From a virus, in IMG/VR virus record IMGVR_UViG_3300034062_004592, positions 1 through 64,000 of that record: 64,000 bases of DNA; one strand, given 5' to 3'. The notes below the pieces were generated by a model. That model was not told the origin of the DNA. It searched no databases and saw only the letters and a program-made list of their open reading frames with translations. Position 1 is the first letter of the stretch. Each line of letters opens with the position of its first letter. The translations under genes and the position numbers were made by a program. Positions 17,499-23,447 of the stretch are shown here, piece by piece.

Positions 17499-17711
17499 AT
17501 GGACGCCGGTACACGCCAAAAACGGGTCGAAGCTCTTGAAGCAATTAAAGATAGGGCTCTTGGGATGGCTGAAAAGAATACTGATCCGTTTGAAGTGCGT
17601 GATTTTGTGACTTCAGCCAAAAAAGAATTGGCATATGAGTTGCCTGACGAAGAAGCATTCAAAAAAGCAATGAACGCAACCCTCGCGTACAAGCGTAAAA
17701 AGGAATCTTAG
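17499..17711 (+). CDS. Small helical protein opening the plus-strand block
   Basis: 70 aa from the ATG at 17499 (begins MDAGTRQKRVEALEAIKDRA). Highly charged and all-helical, ending in a basic tail. It is followed at once by a strong terminator, so it is a monocistronic unit, perhaps an early anti-host or regulatory protein. Family not recognised. Confidence 0.6.
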   Translation: MDAGTRQKRVEALEAIKDRALGMAEKNTDPFEVRDFVTSAKKELAYELPDEEAFKKAMNATLAYKRKKES

Positions 17712-17735
17712 AAATATAAGGACTTTTAAATATCG

Positions 17736-17762
17736 GCCGGGGCAAATGACCCCGGCTTTTTT
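17736..17762 (+). terminator. Rho-independent terminator
   Basis: Perfect 7-bp GCCGGGG/CCCCGGC stem, 7-nt loop and a run of six Ts, 25 nt after the 70-aa gene. Confidence 0.9.
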
Positions 17763-18223
17763 GTCTAAAAATTTGGGATAAACCTTGTTTTACATGACAC
17801 AATCGCACTTTTACTTAAAAGAGGGGCCCTATAGACCCCAAAAAGGGACTAGATTTTCCTGACGCTTCTCCACCCACCCACCCGAGTAGGGTCACGGGGA
17901 GAAAAAAAAGAATGTTGGGAGTGGCAGTGAGAGTAGGAGGGGGTGCGGTGGCACCAACAATCCCCTAACTACGTTATAACGATAGTGTTATACCCGCTCA
18001 CTTCGTTCGCTAGTGCGACGAGCGGGCAAATATATACTGTCGTCCCTACCAAGCCTCAGCCAACAGACAGAACCAACATCCTCGGCTGATACGATTTCGT
18101 ATCGCGCTGCGATATGCTTAGCTACACTCTCCTCCTGTTTTCAGGAAGAACTGTTGTCAATACTGGGTTTTCGGGGGCTGCGCATCCGTACAACGCAGAC
18201 ATTCCATTGCATTCAACTTTAAG
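17763..18223. other. 461-bp non-coding leader of the early block
   Basis: No convincing gene on either strand. It contains a C-rich stretch with CCACCCACCCACCC (17872-17885) and an A8 tract, a small GGTGC/GCACC hairpin near 17946-17955, and hairpin TATAAC/GTTATA near 17975-17992. There is also a strong compound hairpin at 17993-18026 (outer CCCGCTC/GAGCGGG, inner TCGC/GCGA) and GATACG-ATTT-CGTATC near 18086-18101. The concentration of structure before the early genes suggests a promoter/leader or origin region. Confidence 0.5.
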
Positions 18224-18403
18224 ATGGACATCTTCTACACCATTGTTACCAAGGAAGCAGCGTATTACTTCGTTGCTAACTCACAGTACAACCTGGTGCG
18301 TATCACACGCTTAGTCCTCAAAGGACAGAAGGGATACCACCGTAGTACCACAATGTCAATCGACAATGGACGCGAGTTCGCTCGCAGACTAAAGGCCAAG
18401 TGA
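18224..18403 (+). CDS. Small early protein, unknown
   Basis: 59 aa from ATG 18224 (begins MDIFYTIVTKEAAYYFVANS), a compact beta/alpha protein with a basic C-terminus ending LKAK. The leader CATTCAACTTTAAG-ATG has no Shine-Dalgarno but resembles the A/C-rich leaders of later genes. No family recognised. Confidence 0.55.
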   Translation: MDIFYTIVTKEAAYYFVANSQYNLVRITRLVLKGQKGYHRSTTMSIDNGREFARRLKAK

Positions 18404-18416
18404 GTAATAACTCCCT

Positions 18417-18435
18417 GCCAGGTGTAAAGCCTGGC
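18417..18435 (+). other. Intergenic hairpin
   Basis: GCCAGG-TGTAAAG-CCTGGC, 6-bp perfect stem, 13 nt after the preceding stop. First of two structures in this gap; no T tail. Confidence 0.6.
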
Positions 18436-18441
18436 TTGGTC

Positions 18442-18471
18442 ATTGCCCAGCACGTAGGGATGGGCTCCTAC
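18442..18471 (+). repeat. 30-bp structured leader repeat, copy 1
   Basis: Perfect 30-bp match to 18721-18750. Two interleaved 5-bp pairings are possible: GCCCA (18445-18449) with TGGGC (18461-18465), and GTAGG (18454-18458) with CCTAC (18467-18471). They form either a tight pseudoknot or two mutually exclusive hairpins. It ends 16 nt before the ATG at 18488. Confidence 0.75.
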
Positions 18472-18487
18472 ACAACAACTCAACACC

Positions 18488-18679
18488 ATGCGTTACCAAT
18501 TCCCTAATGCAGCCACAATTATTTGTGTTGCAGCATTGATCATTGGTGTAGGCACACAAGTGTCAGTGCATCAACTTGAAAAGGCAACAGCACAGCAATG
18601 TGCTAACCACGATTGGCCTAAGGAAGCACACGAGGTTCACATGGCCTGGTGTGCAGCCAATCAGTATCCAACCAACTGA
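18488..18679 (+). CDS. Small membrane or exported protein
   Basis: 63 aa (begins MRYQFPNAATIICVAALIIG). The N-terminus is a signal-anchor: short polar start then a hydrophobic run ending near VGTQVS; the rest is hydrophilic with two Cys. Leader is AACTCAACACC-ATG with no Shine-Dalgarno. It may be a membrane peptide acting on the host envelope; family unknown. Confidence 0.55.
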   Translation: MRYQFPNAATIICVAALIIGVGTQVSVHQLEKATAQQCANHDWPKEAHEVHMAWCAANQYPTN

Positions 18680-18695
18680 GTACCAGGCGTGAGCC

Positions 18696-18712
18696 GGGGG
18701 ATCGAATCCCCC
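18696..18712 (+). other. Intergenic GC hairpin
   Basis: GGGGG-ATCGAAT-CCCCC, with a 7-nt loop. It resembles a tRNA T-arm by chance or origin, but no acceptor, D or anticodon arm surrounds it. It precedes copy 2 of the 30-bp leader repeat. Confidence 0.6.
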
Positions 18713-18720
18713 ACTTAGTT

Positions 18721-18750
18721 ATTGCCCAGCACGTAGGGATGGGCTCCTAC
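18721..18750 (+). repeat. 30-bp structured leader repeat, copy 2
   Basis: Identical to 18442-18471, again placed 16 nt before an ATG (18767) and again behind a simple hairpin. Conservation at two sites with the same spacing suggests a cis-acting translation or processing element. Confidence 0.75.
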
Positions 18751-18766
18751 GCAACTCAGTTCAACC

Positions 18767-18925
18767 ATGGCTATTCGTAAGACTCTTGCTCAACAATTCT
18801 CTAAGGCTGCCAAGGCTTTGGAGAATGACAAGAGCAAGGAACGACTGGGCGCAGCAGTAATTGTTGCACGTGTGGCTTTGGCTAACACGATCATGCCCAA
18901 GAAGTTTAACTACCCAACCAGGTGA
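18767..18925 (+). CDS. Small basic early protein
   Basis: 52 aa from ATG 18767 (begins MAIRKTLAQQFSKAAKALEN, ends KKFNYPTR). Helical and basic. Leader AGTTCAACC-ATG, no Shine-Dalgarno. Function unknown; small basic early phage proteins often bind host RNA polymerase or nucleases, but nothing here shows that. Confidence 0.55.
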   Translation: MAIRKTLAQQFSKAAKALENDKSKERLGAAVIVARVALANTIMPKKFNYPTR

Positions 18926-18956
18926 GTAATAGCTCCCAAGCCAGGTGCAATACGAT

Positions 18957-19025
18957 GCTTACTGTGATCTCTACCCGAATGCTTGGATAGAGATTGTAAG
19001 CAAGGGAGACTACGATTCAGTAGTC
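18957..19025 (+). other. Two intergenic hairpins
   Basis: A long hairpin (GCTTAC-ATCTCTA paired with TAGAGAT-GTAAGC, 18957-19001, 13 bp in two blocks) is followed by a compact one (GACTAC-GATTCA-GTAGTC, 19008-19025). This repeats the pattern long hairpin plus small hairpin found before neighbouring genes. Confidence 0.65.
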
Positions 19026-19070
19026 AAATAGCTTACTGATCAACTTACTAACTTACCACTAGGAGACACA

Positions 19071-19283
19071 ATGACTTACACATTCGATCAACTCAAGGAA
19101 GCACTTAATGAGTGCACATCATATGACCTTCAACCTTATTCTGATAGTAAAGAGTCTGGTTATTTACTCATTGATCCATTCAGTGATATAGTTGGCTACC
19201 CATTCTTTGATCTTGATGATGTCGCTGATTACATCATAATCAACGATCAGGTAGCTGACTACCTAACACAACTAGACAACTGA
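19071..19283 (+). CDS. Small acidic early protein
   Basis: 70 aa, acidic, Asp/Tyr-rich (begins MTYTFDQLKEALNECTSYDL). One of the few early genes with a normal Shine-Dalgarno (AGGAG, 5 nt before ATG). Strong negative charge would fit a DNA-mimic or inhibitor, but that is speculative. Confidence 0.6.
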   Translation: MTYTFDQLKEALNECTSYDLQPYSDSKESGYLLIDPFSDIVGYPFFDLDDVADYIIINDQVADYLTQLDN

Positions 19284-19293
19284 CGTTTGCACT

Positions 19294-19332
19294 AAGGGGC
19301 TACGGCCCTTTTCTGCAGACCTCATTGTCTGC
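19294..19332 (+). terminator. Terminator with UACG loop plus second hairpin
   Basis: AAGGGGC/GCCCTTT stem (one G-T pair) closed by TACG, a very stable UNCG-type tetraloop, followed by TTCT (19294-19314). Directly behind lies GCAGAC-CTCATT-GTCTGC (19315-19332). The next gene starts 26 nt later. Confidence 0.75.
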
Positions 19333-19358
19333 ATTCAATTCACACCACTTGGATTCAC

Positions 19359-19598
19359 ATGACTCCTAAAGCTGTTGAACATTTACTCACGCAGGACGCT
19401 CGCCTGCTTGCACGTCGAGACGCCCCTGTCATTGACCAAGATCTTGAGCAGCAGCGTCAAGCTGCACTCGAAATCTTTTTCCAATGGCAAGATGGGGCGC
19501 GTGAGTTCCAAGATCTTATGCCGTTCTGCGTGGTACTCCAACGCCAGGTAAATCTCAACCGAGATCTGCTACGTTGGGAACGCCAGAACGCAGACTGA
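19359..19598 (+). CDS. Small helical early protein
   Basis: 79 aa, all-helical, Gln/Arg/Leu-rich (begins MTPKAVEHLLTQDARLLARR). Leader CTTGGATTCAC-ATG, no Shine-Dalgarno. No family recognised. Confidence 0.55.
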   Translation: MTPKAVEHLLTQDARLLARRDAPVIDQDLEQQRQAALEIFFQWQDGAREFQDLMPFCVVLQRQVNLNRDLLRWERQNAD

Positions 19599-19615
19599 CT
19601 TCTGTACTTAACCTT

Positions 19616-19671
19616 CCGTTGATACGAATTCGTATCGGCGGTAGGTTTTCTACAGGACTCAACATCCTGTA
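19616..19671 (+). terminator. Terminator-like hairpin plus CTCAACA-loop hairpin
   Basis: CCGTTGATACG paired with CGTATCGGCGG around an AATT loop (11 bp with two G-T pairs, 19616-19641) and a short T tail (TTTTCT). Then TACAGGA-CTCAACA-TCCTGTA (19651-19671), whose core is repeated at 20114-20130. The inner part is a 16-bp perfect palindrome in DNA. Confidence 0.7.
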
Positions 19672-19692
19672 TCCCATTGTCAATTCAACACC

Positions 19693-20073
19693 ATGCTGAG
19701 CAACACCATCATCGGCAACATCACTTACATGGAGAAAGCTGTGCATGAGGGTCGCGAGTTCCTTGCGATCACCATGGCAGTTAACGACATGTACGAAGGT
19801 GCTTGCCGAGTCCGGTTCAACAACTCCAACGGGTTGTTGACTGCATACAACAACAGCACACTCGTTGTTGGACACCAGCTCATCCTCGGTCAATATGACG
19901 TGCGCATCAGCAGCATTCGTACGCACTACCTAAAAGATGGACTGATGCATCAACTCAAGTATCCTGAGCTTGCACTTACTCGAGTGAGGGCTATCATCGG
20001 TGCTGCACCCAGGCCCAAGCCTGAGGTTGTAGCACCAACTGTCGAACCAACTCTCGAAGAGATTGCATTCTGA
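19693..20073 (+). CDS. Second SSB-like single OB-fold protein (putative)
   Basis: 126 aa. The N-terminus (NTIIGNITYMEKAVHEGREF then LAITMAVND) matches the strand pattern of SSB OB-folds. The protein ends in a Pro-rich linker and an acidic tail EPTLEEIAF, reminiscent of the SSB tail ending IPF. A separate, larger SSB is encoded at 35166. It may be a paralogue for recombination or a single-stranded nucleic-acid chaperone. Leader CAATTCAACACC-ATG. Confidence 0.45.
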   Translation: MLSNTIIGNITYMEKAVHEGREFLAITMAVNDMYEGACRVRFNNSNGLLTAYNNSTLVVGHQLILGQYDVRISSIRTHYLKDGLMHQLKYPELALTRVRAIIGAAPRPKPEVVAPTVEPTLEEIAF

Positions 20074-20083
20074 CTCCTGCATC

Positions 20084-20130
20084 AAGGGCCTTGGGTTACC
20101 GGGGCCTTTCTTGCAGGACTCAACATCCTG
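20084..20130 (+). terminator. Terminator-like hairpin plus CTCAACA-loop hairpin
   Basis: AAGGGCCTTGG paired with CCGGGGCCTTT around GTTA (11 bp, G-T pairs included), then TTTCT (20084-20111). Next CAGGA-CTCAACA-TCCTG (20114-20130), identical in core to the hairpin at 19653-19669. Confidence 0.7.
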
Positions 20131-20156
20131 TTCAACATTTACCCAACATCTCAACC

Positions 20157-20465
20157 ATGCCAGTCACTATTGATCACAAAGAACTTCAAGATGCACTGGA
20201 AGAGTTTAATATTCGTCCGGCAGATTACTATCTGTCGTTTGACACCAATGTTCTTTACCTCGTTTGGTGTACAAACGGCGCTAATGCCGTTCGTCTCGTA
20301 CACAACAACGGGTGTATAGACATTGAAATCAAAGGCGTATGGCATGAGGAAATTCCTGAAGGTTACATCCTTCCTTCATACGCATGCGTACGTTACATCC
20401 TTGCCGGTGCCGTACTTGGCATCGACATCACCTCACCTAACACCACTACACAACAACTGACATGA
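20157..20465 (+). CDS. Early protein with shared C-terminal tail
   Basis: 102 aa from the ATG at 20157 (leader ATCTCAACC-ATG). It begins MPVTIDHKELQDALEEFNIR and looks like a small alpha/beta domain. It ends with GAVLGIDITSPNTT, the same peptide that ends the next gene's membrane segment, from a 42-bp nucleotide duplication. It overlaps the next ATG (ATGA). Function unknown. Confidence 0.6.
   Translation: MPVTIDHKELQDALEEFNIRPADYYLSFDTNVLYLVWCTNGANAVRLVHNNGCIDIEIKGVWHEEIPEGYILPSYACVRYILAGAVLGIDITSPNTTTQQLT
20405..20446 (+). repeat. 42-bp coding/leader direct repeat, copy 1
   Basis: Matches 20590-20631 with one mismatch (33 bp perfect at the 5' side). It encodes the end of one protein and runs into an A/C-rich stretch before the next start. 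Confidence 0.85.
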
Positions 20466-20665
20466 AACAAATCATTCCCCTCGGCAAAGGCCGATTTGTC
20501 CACGTTGATTCTTACGGTGCGTCTCATGAGACACGCCGTGGATCAATTATTGTGGCAGCCTTTGCTATGCTCATCTCAGCACTCACTGTCGGTGCCGTAC
20601 TTGGCATCGACATCACCTCACCCAACACCACACAACATGGCTATCCACATCGCACTGATCGTTGA
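20462..20665 (+). CDS. Small single-pass membrane protein
   Basis: 67 aa. The cytoplasmic start MKQIIPLGKGRFVHVDSYGA is followed by one TM segment (GSIIVAAFAMLISALTVGAV). The TM end and following residues are the duplicated LGIDITSPNTT peptide. It overlaps both neighbours. Function unknown. Confidence 0.5.
   Translation: MKQIIPLGKGRFVHVDSYGASHETRRGSIIVAAFAMLISALTVGAVLGIDITSPNTTQHGYPHRTDR
20590..20631 (+). repeat. 42-bp coding/leader direct repeat, copy 2
   Basis: Second copy; it ends 5 nt before the ATG at 20637, so the duplicated DNA also supplies the A/C-rich translation leader for the following gene. Confidence 0.85.
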
Positions 20666-20861
20666 CCGCACCGGTCGCTATGCCCACGTTTGGGGCGAAG
20701 CTCCAAGCTGGAGTAAGTTTTCCGACCAGCTCGAAGACCTTGGCGCAGAGGTGGTAGAAGAACAAACAGACGACTGGGAAGGCAGTACTAAAGATGAGAT
20801 CGCTGAAGATTGCGTGGCAATTAACCAGCTTCTCAGCGGTACGGACTTCTTGCCCCATTGA
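20637..20861 (+). CDS. Small early protein, unknown
   Basis: 74 aa from ATG 20637 (begins MAIHIALIVDRTGRYAHVWG). Acidic in the second half. The longer upstream reading frame is rejected because the A/C-rich leader and neighbouring pattern point to this ATG. It overlaps the end of the preceding membrane-protein gene by 29 nt. Function unknown. Confidence 0.5.
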   Translation: MAIHIALIVDRTGRYAHVWGEAPSWSKFSDQLEDLGAEVVEEQTDDWEGSTKDEIAEDCVAINQLLSGTDFLPH

Positions 20862-20888
20862 TAGCGTCAACAGAACAGACCACACCAC

Positions 20889-20920
20889 ACCTGGTACTTG
20901 TCATCTGATAGGTACCAGGT
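20889..20920 (+). other. Intergenic hairpin
   Basis: Perfect 9-bp stem ACCTGGTAC/GTACCAGGT with a 14-nt loop; no T tail. It lies 27 nt before the HTH-protein ATG. Confidence 0.65.
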
Positions 20921-20947
20921 ACTCTATGCAAGCAACCAACTCAAACC

Positions 20948-21397
20948 ATGGAAGCACTCAGCCAACTGGACGTTCAAGCCCCTGATCACGTCAGTGTGAT
21001 TACAAGGGAAGGCAAGGTCACCATCTCCGTCGTCAAAGACGGAACATCAGTGACCCTTGGGTTCCCCATCAAAACTACAGGGCTTGATACAACCCCCAGA
21101 CCCCCGCTTCAGCCACCAGCACCAAAAGTAATGGCTGTTAAGACCCAGCATTCCACTGCAGTGCAGCTGGAAACATCTTATCTTTCTTTGAAAGGTAAGC
21201 ACTCTCCCGTTGGCAACTGTAAGTTGACACCACAGCAGGTACGTCAAATCAAACTGATACTGACCGATGAACGGTTCATGAAAGCATTTGGTTCTAGGCA
21301 ACAAGCTTACGAAGCAATTGCTGCTAAGTTCAACGTCAGTTACCACACAATCTCCAACATCCACAAGGGACTTGCTTGGAGGAACGTAAGTATCTAA
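20948..21397 (+). CDS. HTH protein of homing-endonuclease-associated type
   Basis: 149 aa. The N-terminal ~85 residues are of unknown fold with a Pro-rich linker. The C-terminal ~55 residues are a helix-turn-helix: CKLTPQQVRQIKLIL, then AYEAIAAKFNVSYHTISNIH and GLAWRNV. This resembles the HTH repeats attached to phage HNH and Vsr-like nucleases. A DNA-binding regulator or a nuclease-derived fragment is likely. Leader CCAACTCAAACC-ATG. Confidence 0.6.
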   Translation: MEALSQLDVQAPDHVSVITREGKVTISVVKDGTSVTLGFPIKTTGLDTTPRPPLQPPAPKVMAVKTQHSTAVQLETSYLSLKGKHSPVGNCKLTPQQVRQIKLILTDERFMKAFGSRQQAYEAIAAKFNVSYHTISNIHKGLAWRNVSI

Positions 21398-21404
21398 CAC
21401 CGCA

Positions 21405-21422
21405 GTAGTATATTTGTACTAC
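21405..21422 (+). other. Intergenic hairpin
   Basis: GTAGTA-TATTTG-TACTAC, just upstream of the pseudoknot element at 21427. Confidence 0.6.
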
Positions 21423-21426
21423 GAAT

Positions 21427-21454
21427 GGACCTGAGTAAGTCCTTAAACTGCTCA
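21427..21454 (+). promoter_or_regulatory. Pseudoknot element (UAAAC class), copy 1
   Basis: Stem 1 GGAC/GTCC encloses CTGAGTAA. TTAAAC follows, then TGCTCA, which pairs with loop TGAGTA (6 bp, one G-U). It ends 22 nt before the ATG at 21477. Same architecture as five other copies with different stem sequences. Confidence 0.7.
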
Positions 21455-21476
21455 ACACACCACTGCAACTCACACG

Positions 21477-21674
21477 ATGAAAGACCCTGACTTCATTGAT
21501 GAACAACGCAATGCCGATGCCCTTGACGCAATGGCTGATCGTATATACGAATTGGAAGAAGCCATGCGTGAAGCAGAGCAAGATGGTTGGACAGGCGTTT
21601 TCAATGATGAGATATCAAATGAAGAACGCTACGCATGTGACCATTACAACGAGAGGTATGTAATCAATGACTGA
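21477..21674 (+). CDS. Small acidic protein downstream of pseudoknot 1
   Basis: 65 aa, acidic, helical (begins MKDPDFIDEQRNADALDAMA). Leader GCAACTCACACG-ATG. Its 3' end carries the first copy of a 43-bp direct repeat and its stop is inside the ATGACTGA junction with the next gene. Confidence 0.6.
   Translation: MKDPDFIDEQRNADALDAMADRIYELEEAMREAEQDGWTGVFNDEISNEERYACDHYNERYVIND
21630..21672 (+). repeat. 43-bp direct repeat, copy 1
   Basis: Perfect repeat of 21923-21965. The two copies flank the inserted 88-aa gene, like a duplicated target or a recombination scar. Confidence 0.9.
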
Positions 21675-21933
21675 ACCGCTCTCCCCCGCCGCGCAGGCGG
21701 TGCTGGATGCGTATAAGAACGCTCCAGATTTGATGCTTGACGGTGATCCTGACGAAGTGGAACGGCGCCTTGGCCTTGCCGCCGCCCTGCGGGTTGCTGC
21801 TGATCAGGTAGCACCCGATGGCTATGCCTCATTTACTGGCGACATCGATTGGGACCAAGGAATGGAAGCAAGAAGTGACTCAATCCGTGAGGCAATCCTC
21901 GCCATCGCCGCCGAGCTGGAGGTACGCATGTGA
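21667..21933 (+). CDS. LSPAAQAVLDA-family protein, cassette 1
   Basis: 88 aa. Conserved N-terminus MTEPLSPAAQAVLDAYKNA, a variable middle, and conserved blocks LAAALRVAADQVAPDG and LAIAAELE. Four relatives occur at 27218, 27409, 31002 and 31240. GC-rich compared with neighbours. It lies between 43-bp direct repeats, and its last residues (VRM) come from the second repeat. I associate the family with Synechococcus/Cyanobium and their phages; function unknown. Confidence 0.7.
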   Translation: MTEPLSPAAQAVLDAYKNAPDLMLDGDPDEVERRLGLAAALRVAADQVAPDGYASFTGDIDWDQGMEARSDSIREAILAIAAELEVRM

Positions 21934-21965
21934 CCATTACAACGAGAGGTATGTAATCAATGACT
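21923..21965 (+). repeat. 43-bp direct repeat, copy 2
   Basis: Second perfect copy, 293 bp from the first. It reconstitutes the junction ATGACT with the gene starting at 21960. Confidence 0.9.
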
Positions 21966-22439
21966 ACCACTAAACAAATCTGGGATGAAGACCCAGTGCT
22001 ACTGGCTATTGTCCTGGTATCAATCACAGTCACACTCATTGGAGACTTCATTAAATGCCTACTGCAAATTCATTTGCCAAGACAGAAACAGCTCGTCGTT
22101 GGATCAGTCATTACAACTGGTCAACAGAGTTTGAAGACAAGGAACCAACCACGATCACGCTCCACGAATGCAGCCTGCATTACGGTGGACCAGAAGAAGG
22201 CGGATGGTATTACGAATCAGGCTGGCCCATCAAAACAGTCTGTGTCTTCTCCAAGAAGCAAGCCATCCGCGAAGCAATCGCACTCGAAGAGTACGCACTC
22301 GAAACGTACGGCGACAAGAAGGACTACCTCGGATGGCCTCAATGGCGCGTTAGTTTCTCAGACGAGTACGCCAAAGCGTACCCCAAAGAACGTCCGTACT
22401 ATTGCTGATGTCAAATCAACTGGACCTGCCAAAGCTTGA
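21960..22439 (+). CDS. Uncertain: membrane peptide with long overlapping frame
   Basis: The frame stays open for 159 codons from ATG 21960. The first ~38 residues make sense, with a TM segment (DPVLLAIVLVSITVTLIGDF). The rest is S/T/K/R-rich and overlaps the gene at 22055-22408 throughout in another frame, so it looks like an out-of-frame reading. The start belongs to the original neighbour of the 43-bp repeat. Where the real product ends is unclear. Confidence 0.3.
   Translation: MTTTKQIWDEDPVLLAIVLVSITVTLIGDFIKCLLQIHLPRQKQLVVGSVITTGQQSLKTRNQPRSRSTNAACITVDQKKADGITNQAGPSKQSVSSPRSKPSAKQSHSKSTHSKRTATRRTTSDGLNGALVSQTSTPKRTPKNVRTIADVKSTGPAKA
22055..22408 (+). CDS. Early protein, unknown
   Basis: 117 aa, well-balanced composition with many Trp/Tyr (begins MPTANSFAKTETARRWISHY). 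The TGA overlaps the next ATG (TGATG). Convincing as a folded cytoplasmic protein; no family recognised. Confidence 0.6.
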   Translation: MPTANSFAKTETARRWISHYNWSTEFEDKEPTTITLHECSLHYGGPEEGGWYYESGWPIKTVCVFSKKQAIREAIALEEYALETYGDKKDYLGWPQWRVSFSDEYAKAYPKERPYYC

Positions 22440-22662
22440 TCCCAAGATTAGGCTGACAATCAACCAACGCAACATCTGGTTTTACTTTCTGAATCACAGG
22501 AAGAAGTACAAGAACTTACCTTGTTATGTACCAAAGCTTCCGATGCAAGAGACCAGGCGTCAAGACTATTACACAGCCTTGGAAAGGTTGGAGCAATACG
22601 GATTGATACGCGTGGACAGAACCAGTCGTAACTACACGGGCTGGATCATGCTTGATCCCTAA
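22408..22662 (+). CDS. Winged-helix-like small protein
   Basis: 84 aa from ATG 22408, chosen because TGATG overlaps the upstream stop. Residues ~50-80 (YYTALERLEQYGLIRVDRTS, then a YTGWIML strand) have the helix-turn-helix-wing pattern of wHTH regulators. A DNA-binding early regulator is plausible. Confidence 0.5.
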   Translation: MSNQLDLPKLDPKIRLTINQRNIWFYFLNHRKKYKNLPCYVPKLPMQETRRQDYYTALERLEQYGLIRVDRTSRNYTGWIMLDP

Positions 22663-22666
22663 GCGC

Positions 22667-22818
22667 ATAACACTAGCGTTATATAAGCTGTCCTTATATC
22701 CCATTCGCTATTTGCGAATAGCGAACAAAGGGTATTGCCAGATAACTACTGGCCTACCCCCCAAACCCCCCGCTGTTCAGTACCAGGGGGGGATCCTTAG
22801 ATATACATACGGTATATC
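22667..22818 (+). other. Array of six consecutive hairpins
   Basis: In order: ATAAC/GTTAT (22667-22682), ATATAAG/CTTATAT (22681-22699), TTCGCTATT-TGCG-AATAGCGAA (22704-22725), GCCAG/CTGGC (22737-22753), CCCCCC/GGGGGG (22766-22791) and GATATAC/GTATATC (22800-22818). The 190-nt gap has no ATG of its own and leads into the A/C-rich start of the next gene. No poly-T follows any of them. Confidence 0.6.
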
Positions 22819-22852
22819 CACTTACTCCCACCATCCATTCATCAACTCAACC

Positions 22853-23152
22853 ATGGAACAATCACAGAGGTATCCAAAGATTGACTGGACCAAGAACGAA
22901 TACTTTCATGTGCAACACGCATTGGAAATCCTCCAACATGTTGTTGATCGTGAATCAAAACGTCACGAGATGAATCAACACCTCACACCCAGCATGCTCA
23001 GCATGTTGGAAGATGAGATCATCCCAATGCTCAGTAACGAACTTGGCTGTGACGATGGGCCAAGCGATTACGAAATCTTTGGTGAACCACCGATGACGGC
23101 AAACGAAATGTACACTGCTGCATGGCGTCAGCACCAAGAGCTTCACTCCTAA
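22853..23152 (+). CDS. Early protein, unknown
   Basis: 99 aa from ATG 22853, selected because it follows the exact leader CAACTCAACC. The longer frame starting at 22652 would run through the hairpin array and is rejected. Begins MEQSQRYPKIDWTKNEYFHV; helical, with His/Met-rich segments. No family recognised. Confidence 0.6.
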   Translation: MEQSQRYPKIDWTKNEYFHVQHALEILQHVVDRESKRHEMNQHLTPSMLSMLEDEIIPMLSNELGCDDGPSDYEIFGEPPMTANEMYTAAWRQHQELHS

Positions 23153-23174
23153 CCAAACATTAAGAGAATCTGTA

Positions 23175-23207
23175 AGTCTGCCTTGGACTAGCCGTCCAGG
23201 GTAGACT
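23175..23207 (+). other. Strong intergenic hairpin
   Basis: 14-bp stem AGTCTGCCTTGGAC/GTCCAGGGTAGACT with two G-T pairs and a TAGCC loop. No T tail, so probably an mRNA stability or processing element. Confidence 0.75.
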
Positions 23208-23243
23208 GATCCTGCTTAACTCATTCCGCAAAACACACATCAG

Positions 23244-23447
23244 ATGTCCGACAAACCACGCATTCCCGACGCACTTGACATGCAACGTCTGCATGCCATG
23301 CAGCTTGTTGCCAAAATGAAAGAGTCCGCTGATAAGCATGGCGTTCAATTCATCGGGGGTTTTGTCACCCCCGATGGAGAGAAATTTGTAATGACCAATA
23401 TGGATGAAGATGATCAACGTATGCTCATGCCTGAGGAACTCAAGTGA
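23244..23447 (+). CDS. Small early protein, unknown
   Basis: 67 aa (begins MSDKPRIPDALDMQRLHAMQ), helix then a beta hairpin (FVTPDGEKFVMTNM). Overlaps the next gene by ATGA. Function unknown. Confidence 0.55.
   Translation: MSDKPRIPDALDMQRLHAMQLVAKMKESADKHGVQFIGGFVTPDGEKFVMTNMDEDDQRMLMPEELK

Noticed and set aside
18696-18712. Possible tRNA T-arm (GGGGG-ATCGAAT-CCCCC)
   Set aside because: No matching acceptor, D or anticodon stems in the surrounding 80 nt; treated as an intergenic hairpin.
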